The notes: generated from the sequence alone by a model not told the origin. A DNA stretch of 64,000 nucleotides from Sipunculus nudus (GCA_026874595.1 CM049313.1:80530659-80594658); one strand, 5' to 3'; shown: positions 21,406 through 36,206, counted from the first letter of the stretch. Program-made: numbers and translations.

Positions 21406-24400
21406 CTGCAACCCCGTACCTACTATCATTGTTTAACCATATCTCCAAAACTACACATTTTAGGTACATAAACTGTACACCATATGAATTGGCGTTTCAT
21501 GGCCTTTCTGCCCATGACCTCTTTTGTTTAATCATACACGGTCCCCGCAAGTTTTAGCAACTTTGTAAAAATTAAAACCCGCATGCACAAATACATATGC
21601 CATCACGCATGCATGCACGCGTTTTAGTATGAAAGACAGACACGCTTTCCGTGACTGCAAAAATTATAGCGTTCGCCGTATAAAATAAGTGACCACAGGC
21701 ACTCTTTGCGGGCCGGTTTGCCATTTCTGTCGCGTTATTGTTTATTGCTTGCCGGAATCAGAGATTTCGACAAGTATGTTGATCAGTTCCGTTTGTTTGT
21801 TTGTCTGTATGTCCCCGCTCTACAGGCCACAATTTTGCACCAATCGTCCTGATACTTATAGATAGAGTGTATAATCGGTTCTTCTCGGAGCCTATTGTTT
21901 TTGGTCATGATCGGTCAAGGGTCAAGGTCAGGGTCACCAAAAAGCTCAAAAACGGTTTTTTCTTCATACCGTCGTCAAAAATAGCCGTAGGCACCTAATC
22001 TGTAGCCCGTTTTATTTGCCACTGCATGGCCACTTCCAACACTGCAAAATTGCCTCATTTCGCTGTTACCATGGTTACGCAATTTTGGGGAGAAATCATG
22101 GAATTTCGTGATATTTTTCAAATTTGCAGCAATTTTACTGATTCTGAGATATTTTATGTAACATAAGAATATCTCGAAACGGGTTTTTCAGATTTTGGAA
22201 ATGGCCGCCAGGGGGCGTTGCAGATGAAAAAACATGAAAATTTGTTTTGGTGCTATACCTCCAGAACTGTTAAACATTGGGCCATTTCCATCACAGCACC
22301 TTAAACTAGGGTCCATGGGCTTATTTCTGCGCATAGGTGCCAAAGTGCGCTATTGCCAGATTTCTCTATTTTTGGGGTAAAACCTTTGAATTTTGAAAAT
22401 ATGCAGTTTTCAGCTTCTAACTCTGTCAGTTTTTATGCTAGAGAGGTCAATATTTTTGCATCTTGTAGCCCTTGGTGACTTCTCGGTGATCCAACCAAAA
22501 ATCTTGCAAAATCTCGCACCGTTTCTCGTCGAATGAGATTTCGCGATTTCACGGTGACATGCCCTATAGGCCACAGATATGCAGGCATCCTTTTGAAACT
22601 GATACATGTTACGTCATACACTAATATCTCGAAAGCAATTGTTCAGTTTTTGGAAAATTACCGCTAGGGGGCGCTGCACTGCAACCCCGTACCTACTATC
22701 ATTGTTTAACCATATCTCCAAAACTACACATTTTAGGTACATAAACTGTACACCATATGAATTGGCGTTTCATGGCCTTTCTGCCCATGACCTCTTTTGT
22801 TTAATCATACACGGTCCCCGCAAGTTTTAGCAACTTTGTAAAAATTAAAACCCGCATGCACAAATACATATGCCATCACGCATGCATGCACGCGTTTTAG
22901 TATGAAAGACAGACACGCTTTCCCGTGACTGCAAAAATTATAGCGTTCGCCGTATAAAATAAGTGACCACAGGCACTCTTTGCGGGCCGGTTTGCCATTT
23001 CTGTCGCGTTATTGTTTATTGCTTGCCGGAATCAGAGATTTCGACAAGTATGTTGATCAGTTCCGTTTGTTTGTTTGTCTGTATGTCCCCGCTCTACAGG
23101 CCACAATTTTGCACCAATCGTCCTGATACTTATAGATAGAGTGTATAATCGGTTCTTCTCGGAGCCTATTGTTTTTGGTCATGATCGGTCAAGGGTCAAG
23201 GTCAGGGTCACCAAAAAGCTCAAAAACGGTTTTTTCTTCATACCGTCGTCAAAAATAGCCGTAGGCACCTAATCTGTAGCCCGTTTTATTTGCCACTGCA
23301 TGGCCACTTCCAACACTGCAAAATTGCCTCATTTCGCTGTTACCATGGTTACGCAATTTTGGGGAGAAATCATGGAATTTCGTGATATTTTTCAAATTTG
23401 CAGCAATTTTACTGATTCTGAGATATTTTATGTAACATAAGAATATCTCGAAACGGGTTTTTCAGATTTTGGAAATGGCCGCCAGGGGGCGTTGCAGATG
23501 AAAAAACATGAAAATTTGTTTTGGTGCTATACCTCCAGAACTGTTAAACATTGGGCCATTTCCATCACAGCACCTTAAACTAGGGTCCATGGGCTTATTT
23601 CTGCGCATAGGTGCCAAAGTGCGCTATTGCCAGATTTCTCTATTTTTGGGGTAAAACCTTTGAATTTTGAAAATATGCAGTTTTCAGCTTCTAACTCTGT
23701 CAGTTTTTATGCTAGAGAGGTCAATATTTTTGCATCTTGTAGCCCTTGGTGACTTCTCGGTGATCCAACCAAAAATCTTGCAAAATCTCGCACCGTTTCT
23801 CGTCGAATGAGATTTCGCGATTTCACGGTGACATGCCCTATAGGCCACAGATATGCAGGCATCCTTTTGAAACTGATACATGTTACGTCATACACTAATA
23901 TCTCGAAAGCAATTGTTCAGTTTTTGGAAAATTACCGCTAGGGGGCGCTGCACTGCAACCCCGTACCTACTATCATTGTTTAACCATATCTCCAAAACTA
24001 CACATTTTAGGTACATAAACTGTACACCATATGAATTGGCGTTTCATGGCCTTTCTGCCCATGACCTCTTTTGTTTAATCATACACGGTCCCCGCAAGTT
24101 TTAGCAACTTTGTAAAAATTAAAACCCGCATGCACAAATACATATGCCATCACGCATGCATGCACGCGTTTTAGTATGAAAGACAGACACGCTTTCCCGT
24201 GACTGCAAAAATTATAGCGTTCGCCGTATAAAATAAGTGACCACAGGCACTCTTTGCGGGCCGGTTTGCCATTTCTGTCGCGTTATTGTTTATTGCTTGC
24301 CGGAATCAGAGATTTCGACAAGTATGTTGATCAGTTCCGTTTGTTTGTTTGTCTGTATGTCCCCGCTCTACAGGCCACAATTTTGCACCAATCGTCCTGA

Positions 24401-27400
24401 TACTTATAGATAGAGTGTATAATCGGTTCTTCTCGGAGCCTATTGTTTTTGGTCATGATCGGTCAAGGGTCAAGGTCAGGGTCACCAAAAAGCTCAAAAA
24501 CGGTTTTTTCTTCATACCGTCGTCAAAAATAGCCGTAGGCACCTAATCTGTAGCCCGTTTTATTTGCCACTGCATGGCCACTTCCAACACTGCAAAATTG
24601 CCTCATTTCGCTGTTACCATGGTTACGCAATTTTGGGGAGAAATCATGGAATTTCGTGATATTTTTCAAATTTGCAGCAATTTTACTGATTCTGAGATAT
24701 TTTATGTAACATAAGAATATCTCGAAACGGGTTTTTCAGATTTTGGAAATGGCCGCCAGGGGGCGTTGCAGATGAAAAAACATGAAAATTTGTTTTGGTG
24801 CTATACCTCCAGAACTGTTAAACATTGGGCCATTTCCATCACAGCACCTTAAACTAGGGTCCATGGGCTTATTTCTGCGCATAGGTGCCAAAGTGCGCTA
24901 TTGCCAGATTTCTCTATTTTTGGGGTAAAACCTTTGAATTTTGAAAATATGCAGTTTTCAGCTTCTAACTCTGTCAGTTTTTATGCTAGAGAGGTCAATA
25001 TTTTTGCATCTTGTAGCCCTTGGTGACTTCTCGGTGATCCAACCAAAAATCTTGCAAAATCTCGCACCGTTTCTCGTCGAATGAGATTTCGCGATTTCAC
25101 GGTGACATGCCCTATAGGCCACAGATATGCAGGCATCCTTTTGAAACTGATACATGTTACGTCATACACTAATATCTCGAAAGCAATTGTTCAGTTTTTG
25201 GAAAATTACCGCTAGGGGGCGCTGCACTGCAACCCCGTACCTACTATCATTGTTTAACCATATCTCCAAAACTACACATTTTAGGTACATAAACTGTACA
25301 CCATATGAATTGGCGTTTCATGGCCTTTCTGCCCATGACCTCTTTTGTTTAATCATACACGGTCCCCGCAAGTTTTAGCAACTTTGTAAAAATTAAAACC
25401 CGCATGCACAAATACATATGCCATCACGCATGCATGCACGCGTTTTAGTATGAAAGACAGACACGCTTTCCCGTGACTGCAAAAATTATAGCGTTCGCCG
25501 TATAAAATAAGTGACCACAGGCACTCTTTGCGGGCCGGTTTGCCATTTCTGTCGCGTTATTGTTTATTGCTTGCCGGAATCAGAGATTTCGACAAGTATG
25601 TTGATCAGTTCCGTTTGTTTGTTTGTCTGTATGTCCCCGCTCTACAGGCCACAATTTTGCACCAATCGTCCTGATACTTATAGATAGAGTGTATAATCGG
25701 TTCTTCTCGGAGCCTATTGTTTTTGGTCATGATCGGTCAAGGGTCAAGGTCAGGGTCACCAAAAAGCTCAAAAACGGTTTTTTCTTCATACCGTCGTCAA
25801 AAATAGCCGTAGGCACCTAATCTGTAGCCCGTTTTATTTGCCACTGCATGGCCACTTCCAACACTGCAAAATTGCCTCATTTCGCTGTTACCATGGTTAC
25901 GCAATTTTGGGGAGAAATCATGGAATTTCGTGATATTTTTCAAATTTGCAGCAATTTTACTGATTCTGAGATATTTTATGTAACATAAGAATATCTCGAA
26001 ACGGGTTTTTCAGATTTTGGAAATGGCCGCCAGGGGGCGTTGCAGATGAAAAAACATGAAAATTTGTTTTGGTGCTATACCTCCAGAACTGTTAAACATT
26101 GGGCCATTTCCATCACAGCACCTTAAACTAGGGTCCATGGGCTTATTTCTGCGCATAGGTGCCAAAGTGCGCTATTGCCAGATTTCTCTATTTTTGGGGT
26201 AAAACCTTTGAATTTTGAAAATATGCAGTTTTCAGCTTCTAACTCTGTCAGTTTTTATGCTAGAGAGGTCAATATTTTTGCATCTTGTAGCCCTTGGTGA
26301 CTTCTCGGTGATCCAACCAAAAATCTTGCAAAATCTCGCACCGTTTCTCGTCGAATGAGATTTCGCGATTTCACGGTGACATGCCCTATAGGCCACAGAT
26401 ATGCAGGCATCCTTTTGAAACTGATACATGTTACGTCATACACTAATATCTCGAAAGCAATTGTTCAGTTTTTGGAAAATTACCGCTAGGGGGCGCTGCA
26501 CTGCAACCCCGTACCTACTATCATTGTTTAACCATATCTCCAAAACTACACATTTTAGGTACATAAACTGTACACCATATGAATTGGCGTTTCATGGCCT
26601 TTCTGCCCATGACCTCTTTTGTTTAATCATACACGGTCCCCGCAAGTTTTAGCAACTTTGTAAAAATTAAAACCCGCATGCACAAATACATATGCCATCA
26701 CGCATGCATGCACGCGTTTTAGTATGAAAGACAGACACGCTTTCCCGTGACTGCAAAAATTATAGCGTTCGCCGTATAAAATAAGTGACCACAGGCACTC
26801 TTTGCGGGCCGGTTTGCCATTTCTGTCGCGTTATTGTTTATTGCTTGCCGGAATCAGAGATTTCGACAAGTATGTTGATCAGTTCCGTTTGTTTGTTTGT
26901 CTGTATGTCCCCGCTCTACAGGCCACAATTTTGCACCAATCGTCCTGATACTTATAGATAGAGTGTATAATCGGTTCTTCTCGGAGCCTATTGTTTTTGG
27001 TCATGATCGGTCAAGGGTCAAGGTCAGGGTCACCAAAAAGCTCAAAAACGGTTTTTTCTTCATACCGTCGTCAAAAATAGCCGTAGGCACCTAATCTGTA
27101 GCCCGTTTTATTTGCCACTGCATGGCCACTTCCAACACTGCAAAATTGCCTCATTTCGCTGTTACCATGGTTACGCAATTTTGGGGAGAAATCATGGAAT
27201 TTCGTGATATTTTTCAAATTTGCAGCAATTTTACTGATTCTGAGATATTTTATGTAACATAAGAATATCTCGAAACGGGTTTTTCAGATTTTGGAAATGG
27301 CCGCCAGGGGGCGTTGCAGATGAAAAAACATGAAAATTTGTTTTGGTGCTATACCTCCAGAACTGTTAAACATTGGGCCATTTCCATCACAGCACCTTAA

Positions 27401-30400
27401 ACTAGGGTCCATGGGCTTATTTCTGCGCATAGGTGCCAAAGTGCGCTATTGCCAGATTTCTCTATTTTTGGGGTAAAACCTTTGAATTTTGAAAATATGC
27501 AGTTTTCAGCTTCTAACTCTGTCAGTTTTTATGCTAGAGAGGTCAATATTTTTGCATCTTGTAGCCCTTGGTGACTTCTCGGTGATCCAACCAAAAATCT
27601 TGCAAAATCTCGCACCGTTTCTCGTCGAATGAGATTTCGCGATTTCACGGTGACATGCCCTATAGGCCACAGATATGCAGGCATCCTTTTGAAACTGATA
27701 CATGTTACGTCATACACTAATATCTCGAAAGCAATTGTTCAGTTTTTGGAAAATTACCGCTAGGGGGCGCTGCACTGCAACCCCGTACCTACTATCATTG
27801 TTTAACCATATCTCCAAAACTACACATTTTAGGTACATAAACTGTACACCATATGAATTGGCGTTTCATGGCCTTTCTGCCCATGACCTCTTTTGTTTAA
27901 TCATACACGGTCCCCGCAAGTTTTAGCAACTTTGTAAAAATTAAAACCCGCATGCACAAATACATATGCCATCACGCATGCATGCACGCGTTTTAGTATG
28001 AAAGACAGACACGCTTTCCCGTGACTGCAAAAATTATAGCGTTCGCCGTATAAAATAAGTGACCACAGGCACTCTTTGCGGGCCGGTTTGCCATTTCTGT
28101 CGCGTTATTGTTTATTGCTTGCCGGAATCAGAGATTTCGACAAGTATGTTGATCAGTTCCGTTTGTTTGTTTGTCTGTATGTCCCCGCTCTACAGGCCAC
28201 AATTTTGCACCAATCGTCCTGATACTTATAGATAGAGTGTATAATCGGTTCTTCTCGGAGCCTATTGTTTTTGGTCATGATCGGTCAAGGGTCAAGGTCA
28301 GGGTCACCAAAAAGCTCAAAAACGGTTTTTTCTTCATACCGTCGTCAAAAATAGCCGTAGGCACCTAATCTGTAGCCCGTTTTATTTGCCACTGCATGGC
28401 CACTTCCAACACTGCAAAATTGCCTCATTTCGCTGTTACCATGGTTACGCAATTTTGGGGAGAAATCATGGAATTTCGTGATATTTTTCAAATTTGCAGC
28501 AATTTTACTGATTCTGAGATATTTTATGTAACATAAGAATATCTCGAAACGGGTTTTTCAGATTTTGGAAATGGCCGCCAGGGGGCGTTGCAGATGAAAA
28601 AACATGAAAATTTGTTTTGGTGCTATACCTCCAGAACTGTTAAACATTGGGCCATTTCCATCACAGCACCTTAAACTAGGGTCCATGGGCTTATTTCTGC
28701 GCATAGGTGCCAAAGTGCGCTATTGCCAGATTTCTCTATTTTTGGGGTAAAACCTTTGAATTTTGAAAATATGCAGTTTTCAGCTTCTAACTCTGTCAGT
28801 TTTTATGCTAGAGAGGTCAATATTTTTGCATCTTGTAGCCCTTGGTGACTTCTCGGTGATCCAACCAAAAATCTTGCAAAATCTCGCACCGTTTCTCGTC
28901 GAATGAGATTTCGCGATTTCACGGTGACATGCCCTATAGGCCACAGATATGCAGGCATCCTTTTGAAACTGATACATGTTACGTCATACACTAATATCTC
29001 GAAAGCAATTGTTCAGTTTTTGGAAAATTACCGCTAGGGGGCGCTGCACTGCAACCCCGTACCTACTATCATTGTTTAACCATATCTCCAAAACTACACA
29101 TTTTAGGTACATAAACTGTACACCATATGAATTGGCGTTTCATGGCCTTTCTGCCCATGACCTCTTTTGTTTAATCATACACGGTCCCCGCAAGTTTTAG
29201 CAACTTTGTAAAAATTAAAACCCGCATGCACAAATACATATGCCATCACGCATGCATGCACGCGTTTTAGTATGAAAGACAGACACGCTTTCCCGTGACT
29301 GCAAAAATTATAGCGTTCGCCGTATAAAATAAGTGACCACAGGCACTCTTTGCGGGCCGGTTTGCCATTTCTGTCGCGTTATTGTTTATTGCTTGCCGGA
29401 ATCAGAGATTTCGACAAGTATGTTGATCAGTTCCGTTTGTTTGTTTGTCTGTATGTCCCCGCTCTACAGGCCACAATTTTGCACCAATCGTCCTGATACT
29501 TATAGATAGAGTGTATAATCGGTTCTTCTCGGAGCCTATTGTTTTTGGTCATGATCGGTCAAGGGTCAAGGTCAGGGTCACCAAAAAGCTCAAAAACGGT
29601 TTTTTCTTCATACCGTCGTCAAAAATAGCCGTAGGCACCTAATCTGTAGCCCGTTTTATTTGCCACTGCATGGCCACTTCCAACACTGCAAAATTGCCTC
29701 ATTTCGCTGTTACCATGGTTACGCAATTTTGGGGAGAAATCATGGAATTTCGTGATATTTTTCAAATTTGCAGCAATTTTACTGATTCTGAGATATTTTA
29801 TGTAACATAAGAATATCTCGAAACGGGTTTTTCAGATTTTGGAAATGGCCGCCAGGGGGCGTTGCAGATGAAAAAACATGAAAATTTGTTTTGGTGCTAT
29901 ACCTCCAGAACTGTTAAACATTGGGCCATTTCCATCACAGCACCTTAAACTAGGGTCCATGGGCTTATTTCTGCGCATAGGTGCCAAAGTGCGCTATTGC
30001 CAGATTTCTCTATTTTTGGGGTAAAACCTTTGAATTTTGAAAATATGCAGTTTTCAGCTTCTAACTCTGTCAGTTTTTATGCTAGAGAGGTCAATATTTT
30101 TGCATCTTGTAGCCCTTGGTGACTTCTCGGTGATCCAACCAAAAATCTTGCAAAATCTCGCACCGTTTCTCGTCGAATGAGATTTCGCGATTTCACGGTG
30201 ACATGCCCTATAGGCCACAGATATGCAGGCATCCTTTTGAAACTGATACATGTTACGTCATACACTAATATCTCGAAAGCAATTGTTCAGTTTTTGGAAA
30301 ATTACCGCTAGGGGGCGCTGCACTGCAACCCCGTACCTACTATCATTGTTTAACCATATCTCCAAAACTACACATTTTAGGTACATAAACTGTACACCAT

Positions 30401-33400
30401 ATGAATTGGCGTTTCATGGCCTTTCTGCCCATGACCTCTTTTGTTTAATCATACACGGTCCCCGCAAGTTTTAGCAACTTTGTAAAAATTAAAACCCGCA
30501 TGCACAAATACATATGCCATCACGCATGCATGCACGCGTTTTAGTATGAAAGACAGACACGCTTTCCCGTGACTGCAAAAATTATAGCGTTCGCCGTATA
30601 AAATAAGTGACCACAGGCACTCTTTGCGGGCCGGTTTGCCATTTCTGTCGCGTTATTGTTTATTGCTTGCCGGAATCAGAGATTTCGACAAGTATGTTGA
30701 TCAGTTCCGTTTGTTTGTTTGTCTGTATGTCCCCGCTCTACAGGCCACAATTTTGCACCAATCGTCCTGATACTTATAGATAGAGTGTATAATCGGTTCT
30801 TCTCGGAGCCTATTGTTTTTGGTCATGATCGGTCAAGGGTCAAGGTCAGGGTCACCAAAAAGCTCAAAAACGGTTTTTTCTTCATACCGTCGTCAAAAAT
30901 AGCCGTAGGCACCTAATCTGTAGCCCGTTTTATTTGCCACTGCATGGCCACTTCCAACACTGCAAAATTGCCTCATTTCGCTGTTACCATGGTTACGCAA
31001 TTTTGGGGAGAAATCATGGAATTTCGTGATATTTTTCAAATTTGCAGCAATTTTACTGATTCTGAGATATTTTATGTAACATAAGAATATCTCGAAACGG
31101 GTTTTTCAGATTTTGGAAATGGCCGCCAGGGGGCGTTGCAGATGAAAAAACATGAAAATTTGTTTTGGTGCTATACCTCCAGAACTGTTAAACATTGGGC
31201 CATTTCCATCACAGCACCTTAAACTAGGGTCCATGGGCTTATTTCTGCGCATAGGTGCCAAAGTGCGCTATTGCCAGATTTCTCTATTTTTGGGGTAAAA
31301 CCTTTGAATTTTGAAAATATGCAGTTTTCAGCTTCTAACTCTGTCAGTTTTTATGCTAGAGAGGTCAATATTTTTGCATCTTGTAGCCCTTGGTGACTTC
31401 TCGGTGATCCAACCAAAAATCTTGCAAAATCTCGCACCGTTTCTCGTCGAATGAGATTTCGCGATTTCACGGTGACATGCCCTATAGGCCACAGATATGC
31501 AGGCATCCTTTTGAAACTGATACATGTTACGTCATACACTAATATCTCGAAAGCAATTGTTCAGTTTTTGGAAAATTACCGCTAGGGGGCGCTGCACTGC
31601 AACCCCGTACCTACTATCATTGTTTAACCATATCTCCAAAACTACACATTTTAGGTACATAAACTGTACACCATATGAATTGGCGTTTCATGGCCTTTCT
31701 GCCCATGACCTCTTTTGTTTAATCATACACGGTCCCCGCAAGTTTTAGCAACTTTGTAAAAATTAAAACCCGCATGCACAAATACATATGCCATCACGCA
31801 TGCATGCACGCGTTTTAGTATGAAAGACAGACACGCTTTCCCGTGACTGCAAAAATTATAGCGTTCGCCGTATAAAATAAGTGACCACAGGCACTCTTTG
31901 CGGGCCGGTTTGCCATTTCTGTCGCGTTATTGTTTATTGCTTGCCGGAATCAGAGATTTCGACAAGTATGTTGATCAGTTCCGTTTGTTTGTTTGTCTGT
32001 ATGTCCCCGCTCTACAGGCCACAATTTTGCACCAATCGTCCTGATACTTATAGATAGAGTGTATAATCGGTTCTTCTCGGAGCCTATTGTTTTTGGTCAT
32101 GATCGGTCAAGGGTCAAGGTCAGGGTCACCAAAAAGCTCAAAAACGGTTTTTTCTTCATACCGTCGTCAAAAATAGCCGTAGGCACCTAATCTGTAGCCC
32201 GTTTTATTTGCCACTGCATGGCCACTTCCAACACTGCAAAATTGCCTCATTTCGCTGTTACCATGGTTACGCAATTTTGGGGAGAAATCATGGAATTTCG
32301 TGATATTTTTCAAATTTGCAGCAATTTTACTGATTCTGAGATATTTTATGTAACATAAGAATATCTCGAAACGGGTTTTTCAGATTTTGGAAATGGCCGC
32401 CAGGGGGCGTTGCAGATGAAAAAACATGAAAATTTGTTTTGGTGCTATACCTCCAGAACTGTTAAACATTGGGCCATTTCCATCACAGCACCTTAAACTA
32501 GGGTCCATGGGCTTATTTCTGCGCATAGGTGCCAAAGTGCGCTATTGCCAGATTTCTCTATTTTTGGGGTAAAACCTTTGAATTTTGAAAATATGCAGTT
32601 TTCAGCTTCTAACTCTGTCAGTTTTTATGCTAGAGAGGTCAATATTTTTGCATCTTGTAGCCCTTGGTGACTTCTCGGTGATCCAACCAAAAATCTTGCA
32701 AAATCTCGCACCGTTTCTCGTCGAATGAGATTTCGCGATTTCACGGTGACATGCCCTATAGGCCACAGATATGCAGGCATCCTTTTGAAACTGATACATG
32801 TTACGTCATACACTAATATCTCGAAAGCAATTGTTCAGTTTTTGGAAAATTACCGCTAGGGGGCGCTGCACTGCAACCCCGTACCTACTATCATTGTTTA
32901 ACCATATCTCCAAAACTACACATTTTAGGTACATAAACTGTACACCATATGAATTGGCGTTTCATGGCCTTTCTGCCCATGACCTCTTTTGTTTAATCAT
33001 ACACGGTCCCCGCAAGTTTTAGCAACTTTGTAAAAATTAAAACCCGCATGCACAAATACATATGCCATCACGCATGCATGCACGCGTTTTAGTATGAAAG
33101 ACAGACACGCTTTCCCGTGACTGCAAAAATTATAGCGTTCGCCGTATAAAATAAGTGACCACAGGCACTCTTTGCGGGCCGGTTTGCCATTTCTGTCGCG
33201 TTATTGTTTATTGCTTGCCGGAATCAGAGATTTCGACAAGTATGTTGATCAGTTCCGTTTGTTTGTTTGTCTGTATGTCCCCGCTCTACAGGCCACAATT
33301 TTGCACCAATCGTCCTGATACTTATAGATAGAGTGTATAATCGGTTCTTCTCGGAGCCTATTGTTTTTGGTCATGATCGGTCAAGGGTCAAGGTCAGGGT

Positions 33401-34484
33401 CACCAAAAAGCTCAAAAACGGTTTTTTCTTCATACCGTCGTCAAAAATAGCCGTAGGCACCTAATCTGTAGCCCGTTTTATTTGCCACTGCATGGCCACT
33501 TCCAACACTGCAAAATTGCCTCATTTCGCTGTTACCATGGTTACGCAATTTTGGGGAGAAATCATGGAATTTCGTGATATTTTTCAAATTTGCAGCAATT
33601 TTACTGATTCTGAGATATTTTATGTAACATAAGAATATCTCGAAACGGGTTTTTCAGATTTTGGAAATGGCCGCCAGGGGGCGTTGCAGATGAAAAAACA
33701 TGAAAATTTGTTTTGGTGCTATACCTCCAGAACTGTTAAACATTGGGCCATTTCCATCACAGCACCTTAAACTAGGGTCCATGGGCTTATTTCTGCGCAT
33801 AGGTGCCAAAGTGCGCTATTGCCAGATTTCTCTATTTTTGGGGTAAAACCTTTGAATTTTGAAAATATGCAGTTTTCAGCTTCTAACTCTGTCAGTTTTT
33901 ATGCTAGAGAGGTCAATATTTTTGCATCTTGTAGCCCTTGGTGACTTCTCGGTGATCCAACCAAAAATCTTGCAAAATCTCGCACCGTTTCTCGTCGAAT
34001 GAGATTTCGCGATTTCACGGTGACATGCCCTATAGGCCACAGATATGCAGGCATCCTTTTGAAACTGATACATGTTACGTCATACACTAATATCTCGAAA
34101 GCAATTGTTCAGTTTTTGGAAAATTACCGCTAGGGGGCGCTGCACTGCAACCCCGTACCTACTATCATTGTTTAACCATATCTCCAAAACTACACATTTT
34201 AGGTACATAAACTGTACACCATATGAATTGGCGTTTCATGGCCTTTCTGCCCATGACCTCTTTTGTTTAATCATACACGGTCCCCGCAAGTTTTAGCAAC
34301 TTTGTAAAAATTAAAACCCGCATGCACAAATACATATGCCATCACGCATGCATGCACGCGTTTTAGTATGAAAGACAGACACGCTTTCCCGTGACTGCAA
34401 AAATTATAGCGTTCGCCGTATAAAATAAGTGACCACAGGCACTCTTTGCGGGCCGGTTTGCCATTTCTGTCGCGTTATTGTTTA

Positions 34485-35347
34485 TTGCTTGCCGGAATCA
34501 GAGATTTCGACAAGTATGTTGATCAGTTCCGTTTGTTTGTTTGTCTGTATGTCCCCGCTCTACAGGCCACAATTTTGCACCAATCGTCCTGATACTTATA
34601 GATAGAGTGTATAATCGGTTCTTCTCGGAGCCTATTGTTTTTGGTCATGATCGGTCAAGGGTCAAGGTCAGGGTCACCAAAAAGCTCAAAAACGGTTTTT
34701 TCTTCATACCGTCGTCAAAAATAGCCGTAGGCACCTAATCTGTAGCCCGTTTTATTTGCCACTGCATGGCCACTTCCAACACTGCAAAATTGCCTCATTT
34801 CGCTGTTACCATGGTTACGCAATTTTGGGGAGAAATCATGGAATTTCGTGATATTTTTCAAATTTGCAGCAATTTTACTGATTCTGAGATATTTTATGTA
34901 ACATAAGAATATCTCGAAACGGGTTTTTCAGATTTTGGAAATGGCCGCCAGGGGGCGTTGCAGATGAAAAAACATGAAAATTTGTTTTGGTGCTATACCT
35001 CCAGAACTGTTAAACATTGGGCCATTTCCATCACAGCACCTTAAACTAGGGTCCATGGGCTTATTTCTGCGCATAGGTGCCAAAGTGCGCTATTGCCAGA
35101 TTTCTCTATTTTTGGGGTAAAACCTTTGAATTTTGAAAATATGCAGTTTTCAGCTTCTAACTCTGTCAGTTTTTATGCTAGAGAGGTCAATATTTTTGCA
35201 TCTTGTAGCCCTTGGTGACTTCTCGGTGATCCAACCAAAAATCTTGCAAAATCTCGCACCGTTTCTCGTCGAATGAGATTTCGCGATTTCACGGTGACAT
35301 GCCCTATAGGCCACAGATATGCAGGCATCCTTTTGAAACTGATACAT
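34485..35347 (+). repeat. Truncated last family C unit
   Basis: The final C unit follows the consensus to GATACAT, then switches to a family B-like 3' end (ACCACGAAG...). B-type sequence also has CAT before ACCACGAAG in E1 and E2, so CAT at 35345-35347 is shared by both partners. The lost part of the unit includes the second CTCF-like box. Confidence 0.92.
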
Positions 35348-35545
35348 ACCACGAAGACACGTGCAATTGCCGCAAGTGGCGACAGGGTCCTTACGGTGGG
35401 CAGGCGGCGTGTGCAGCGTTGCGTGTCGGCCTTTCCGGGCCCTATCTATTATCATACATGTTGGAGGCACAGTCCAGACTTTATTACTTGTATTACTTGC
35501 CGGAAATCTTCGATTTTCGAAAGCATGTTGGTCACCCGTGTATGT
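35348..35545 (+). repeat. Diverged family B-like 3' end
   Basis: About 200 bp similar to the CG-rich 3' end of B and E units, from ACCACGAAGACACGTG through the CTTGCCGGAAATC hairpin to GTTGGTCACCCGTG, with many substitutions and a small local duplication of TATTACTTG near 35487-35500. It is older than the neighbouring C array. Confidence 0.85.
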
Positions 35546-36206
35546 TTGTTCCTTCATCACCTTTGTATTATACTAATATCTCAAAAATTTTTTTCATTTT
35601 CCCGATATGGCCGCTAGGGGGCGCTGCACTTGACCCTTCCAAAAAATCAGTTTTTGAACATATTTCCGTAAGAGTAAACCTATATTACACAAACTATAGC
35701 TTATTTTCTTTCTCTTGGTCTTCTTCAAAACATTGTCAAGTCACCTGGTGTCCATCTAGTGTCACTTTGTCAGTATGTCTGTCTGTTTGTCATTTATCCT
35801 CATATTCGCCTGCTTGCTAGTTTTTGCACTTTAGATATAGCAATCAACAAGTCAGATATGTGGACGAATCCTTTTGAAACTATTACATCTTATGTCATAC
35901 ACTAATATCACGAAACGCATTTGTCGTCTTCAGGATATGTCCACTAGAGGGCGCTGCAGTCGAACATATCCAGTATATCATTATTTGGCCATATCTCCAA
36001 AATTATAAGCCTCAATTACATAAACTATAGCTTCTTTTCTTCCTCTGAGTCTTCTCCATAACCTGATTAAGTCATCTTGTCTCCATCTTGTGTCCCTTTG
36101 TAAGTTTGTCTGTTTGTTTGTCAGTTGTCCTCAAATTCGCCGGCTTTTTGGTTATTGAGTCTCACTGATAGCATTCTACAGGCCACCGTTTTGAAAGGAT
36201 CATTTT
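35546..36206 (+). repeat. Region D: diverged modules, first block
   Basis: Two degenerate modules about 330 bp apart. Each has a TAATATCTCGAAA-like run, a CTCF-like box (35609-35628 and 35941-35957), a 'CCATATCTCC' stretch, a CTTCT-rich segment and a GTCTGTTTGTC tract. They resemble the CTCF-box part of C but lack the 37-bp TCTCG box. They look like old copies of the same superfamily. No gene is visible. Confidence 0.75.
35609..35628 (+). promoter_or_regulatory. CTCF-like box in region D
   Basis: GGCCGCTAGGGGGCGCTGCA. It is kept in an otherwise strongly diverged module; other D boxes are at 35941, 37510 and (weaker) 37959. Confidence 0.6.

Larger units (their letters stand above)
20472..35347 (+). 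repeat. Family C tandem array, 1274-bp units (11 full + 1 truncated)
   Basis: Unit starts, set at the TTGCTTGCCGG module, are 20472, 21745, 23019, 24293, 25567, 26841, 28115, 29389, 30663, 31937, 33211 and 34485. The first unit is 1273 bp because it lacks one C in the CTTTCCC stretch near 21650; the next ten are exactly 1274 bp and look identical on reading. Each holds a hairpin module, (GTTT)n/(GTCT)n, the CTACAGGCCACA box, the AGGTCA-type cluster, two CTCF-like boxes (offsets about +459 and +916), an X-box-like palindrome and one 37-bp TCTCG box. Small open frames recur only because the DNA recurs. Confidence 0.97.

Noticed and set aside
20472-35347. CRISPR-like array
   Set aside because: Units are long direct repeats with no unique spacers and no cas genes; the context is eukaryotic.
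35150-35820. 136- and 173-codon frames at the C/D junction
   Set aside because: Created by the fusion of a truncated C unit with a B-like tail; the composition reflects repeat DNA.
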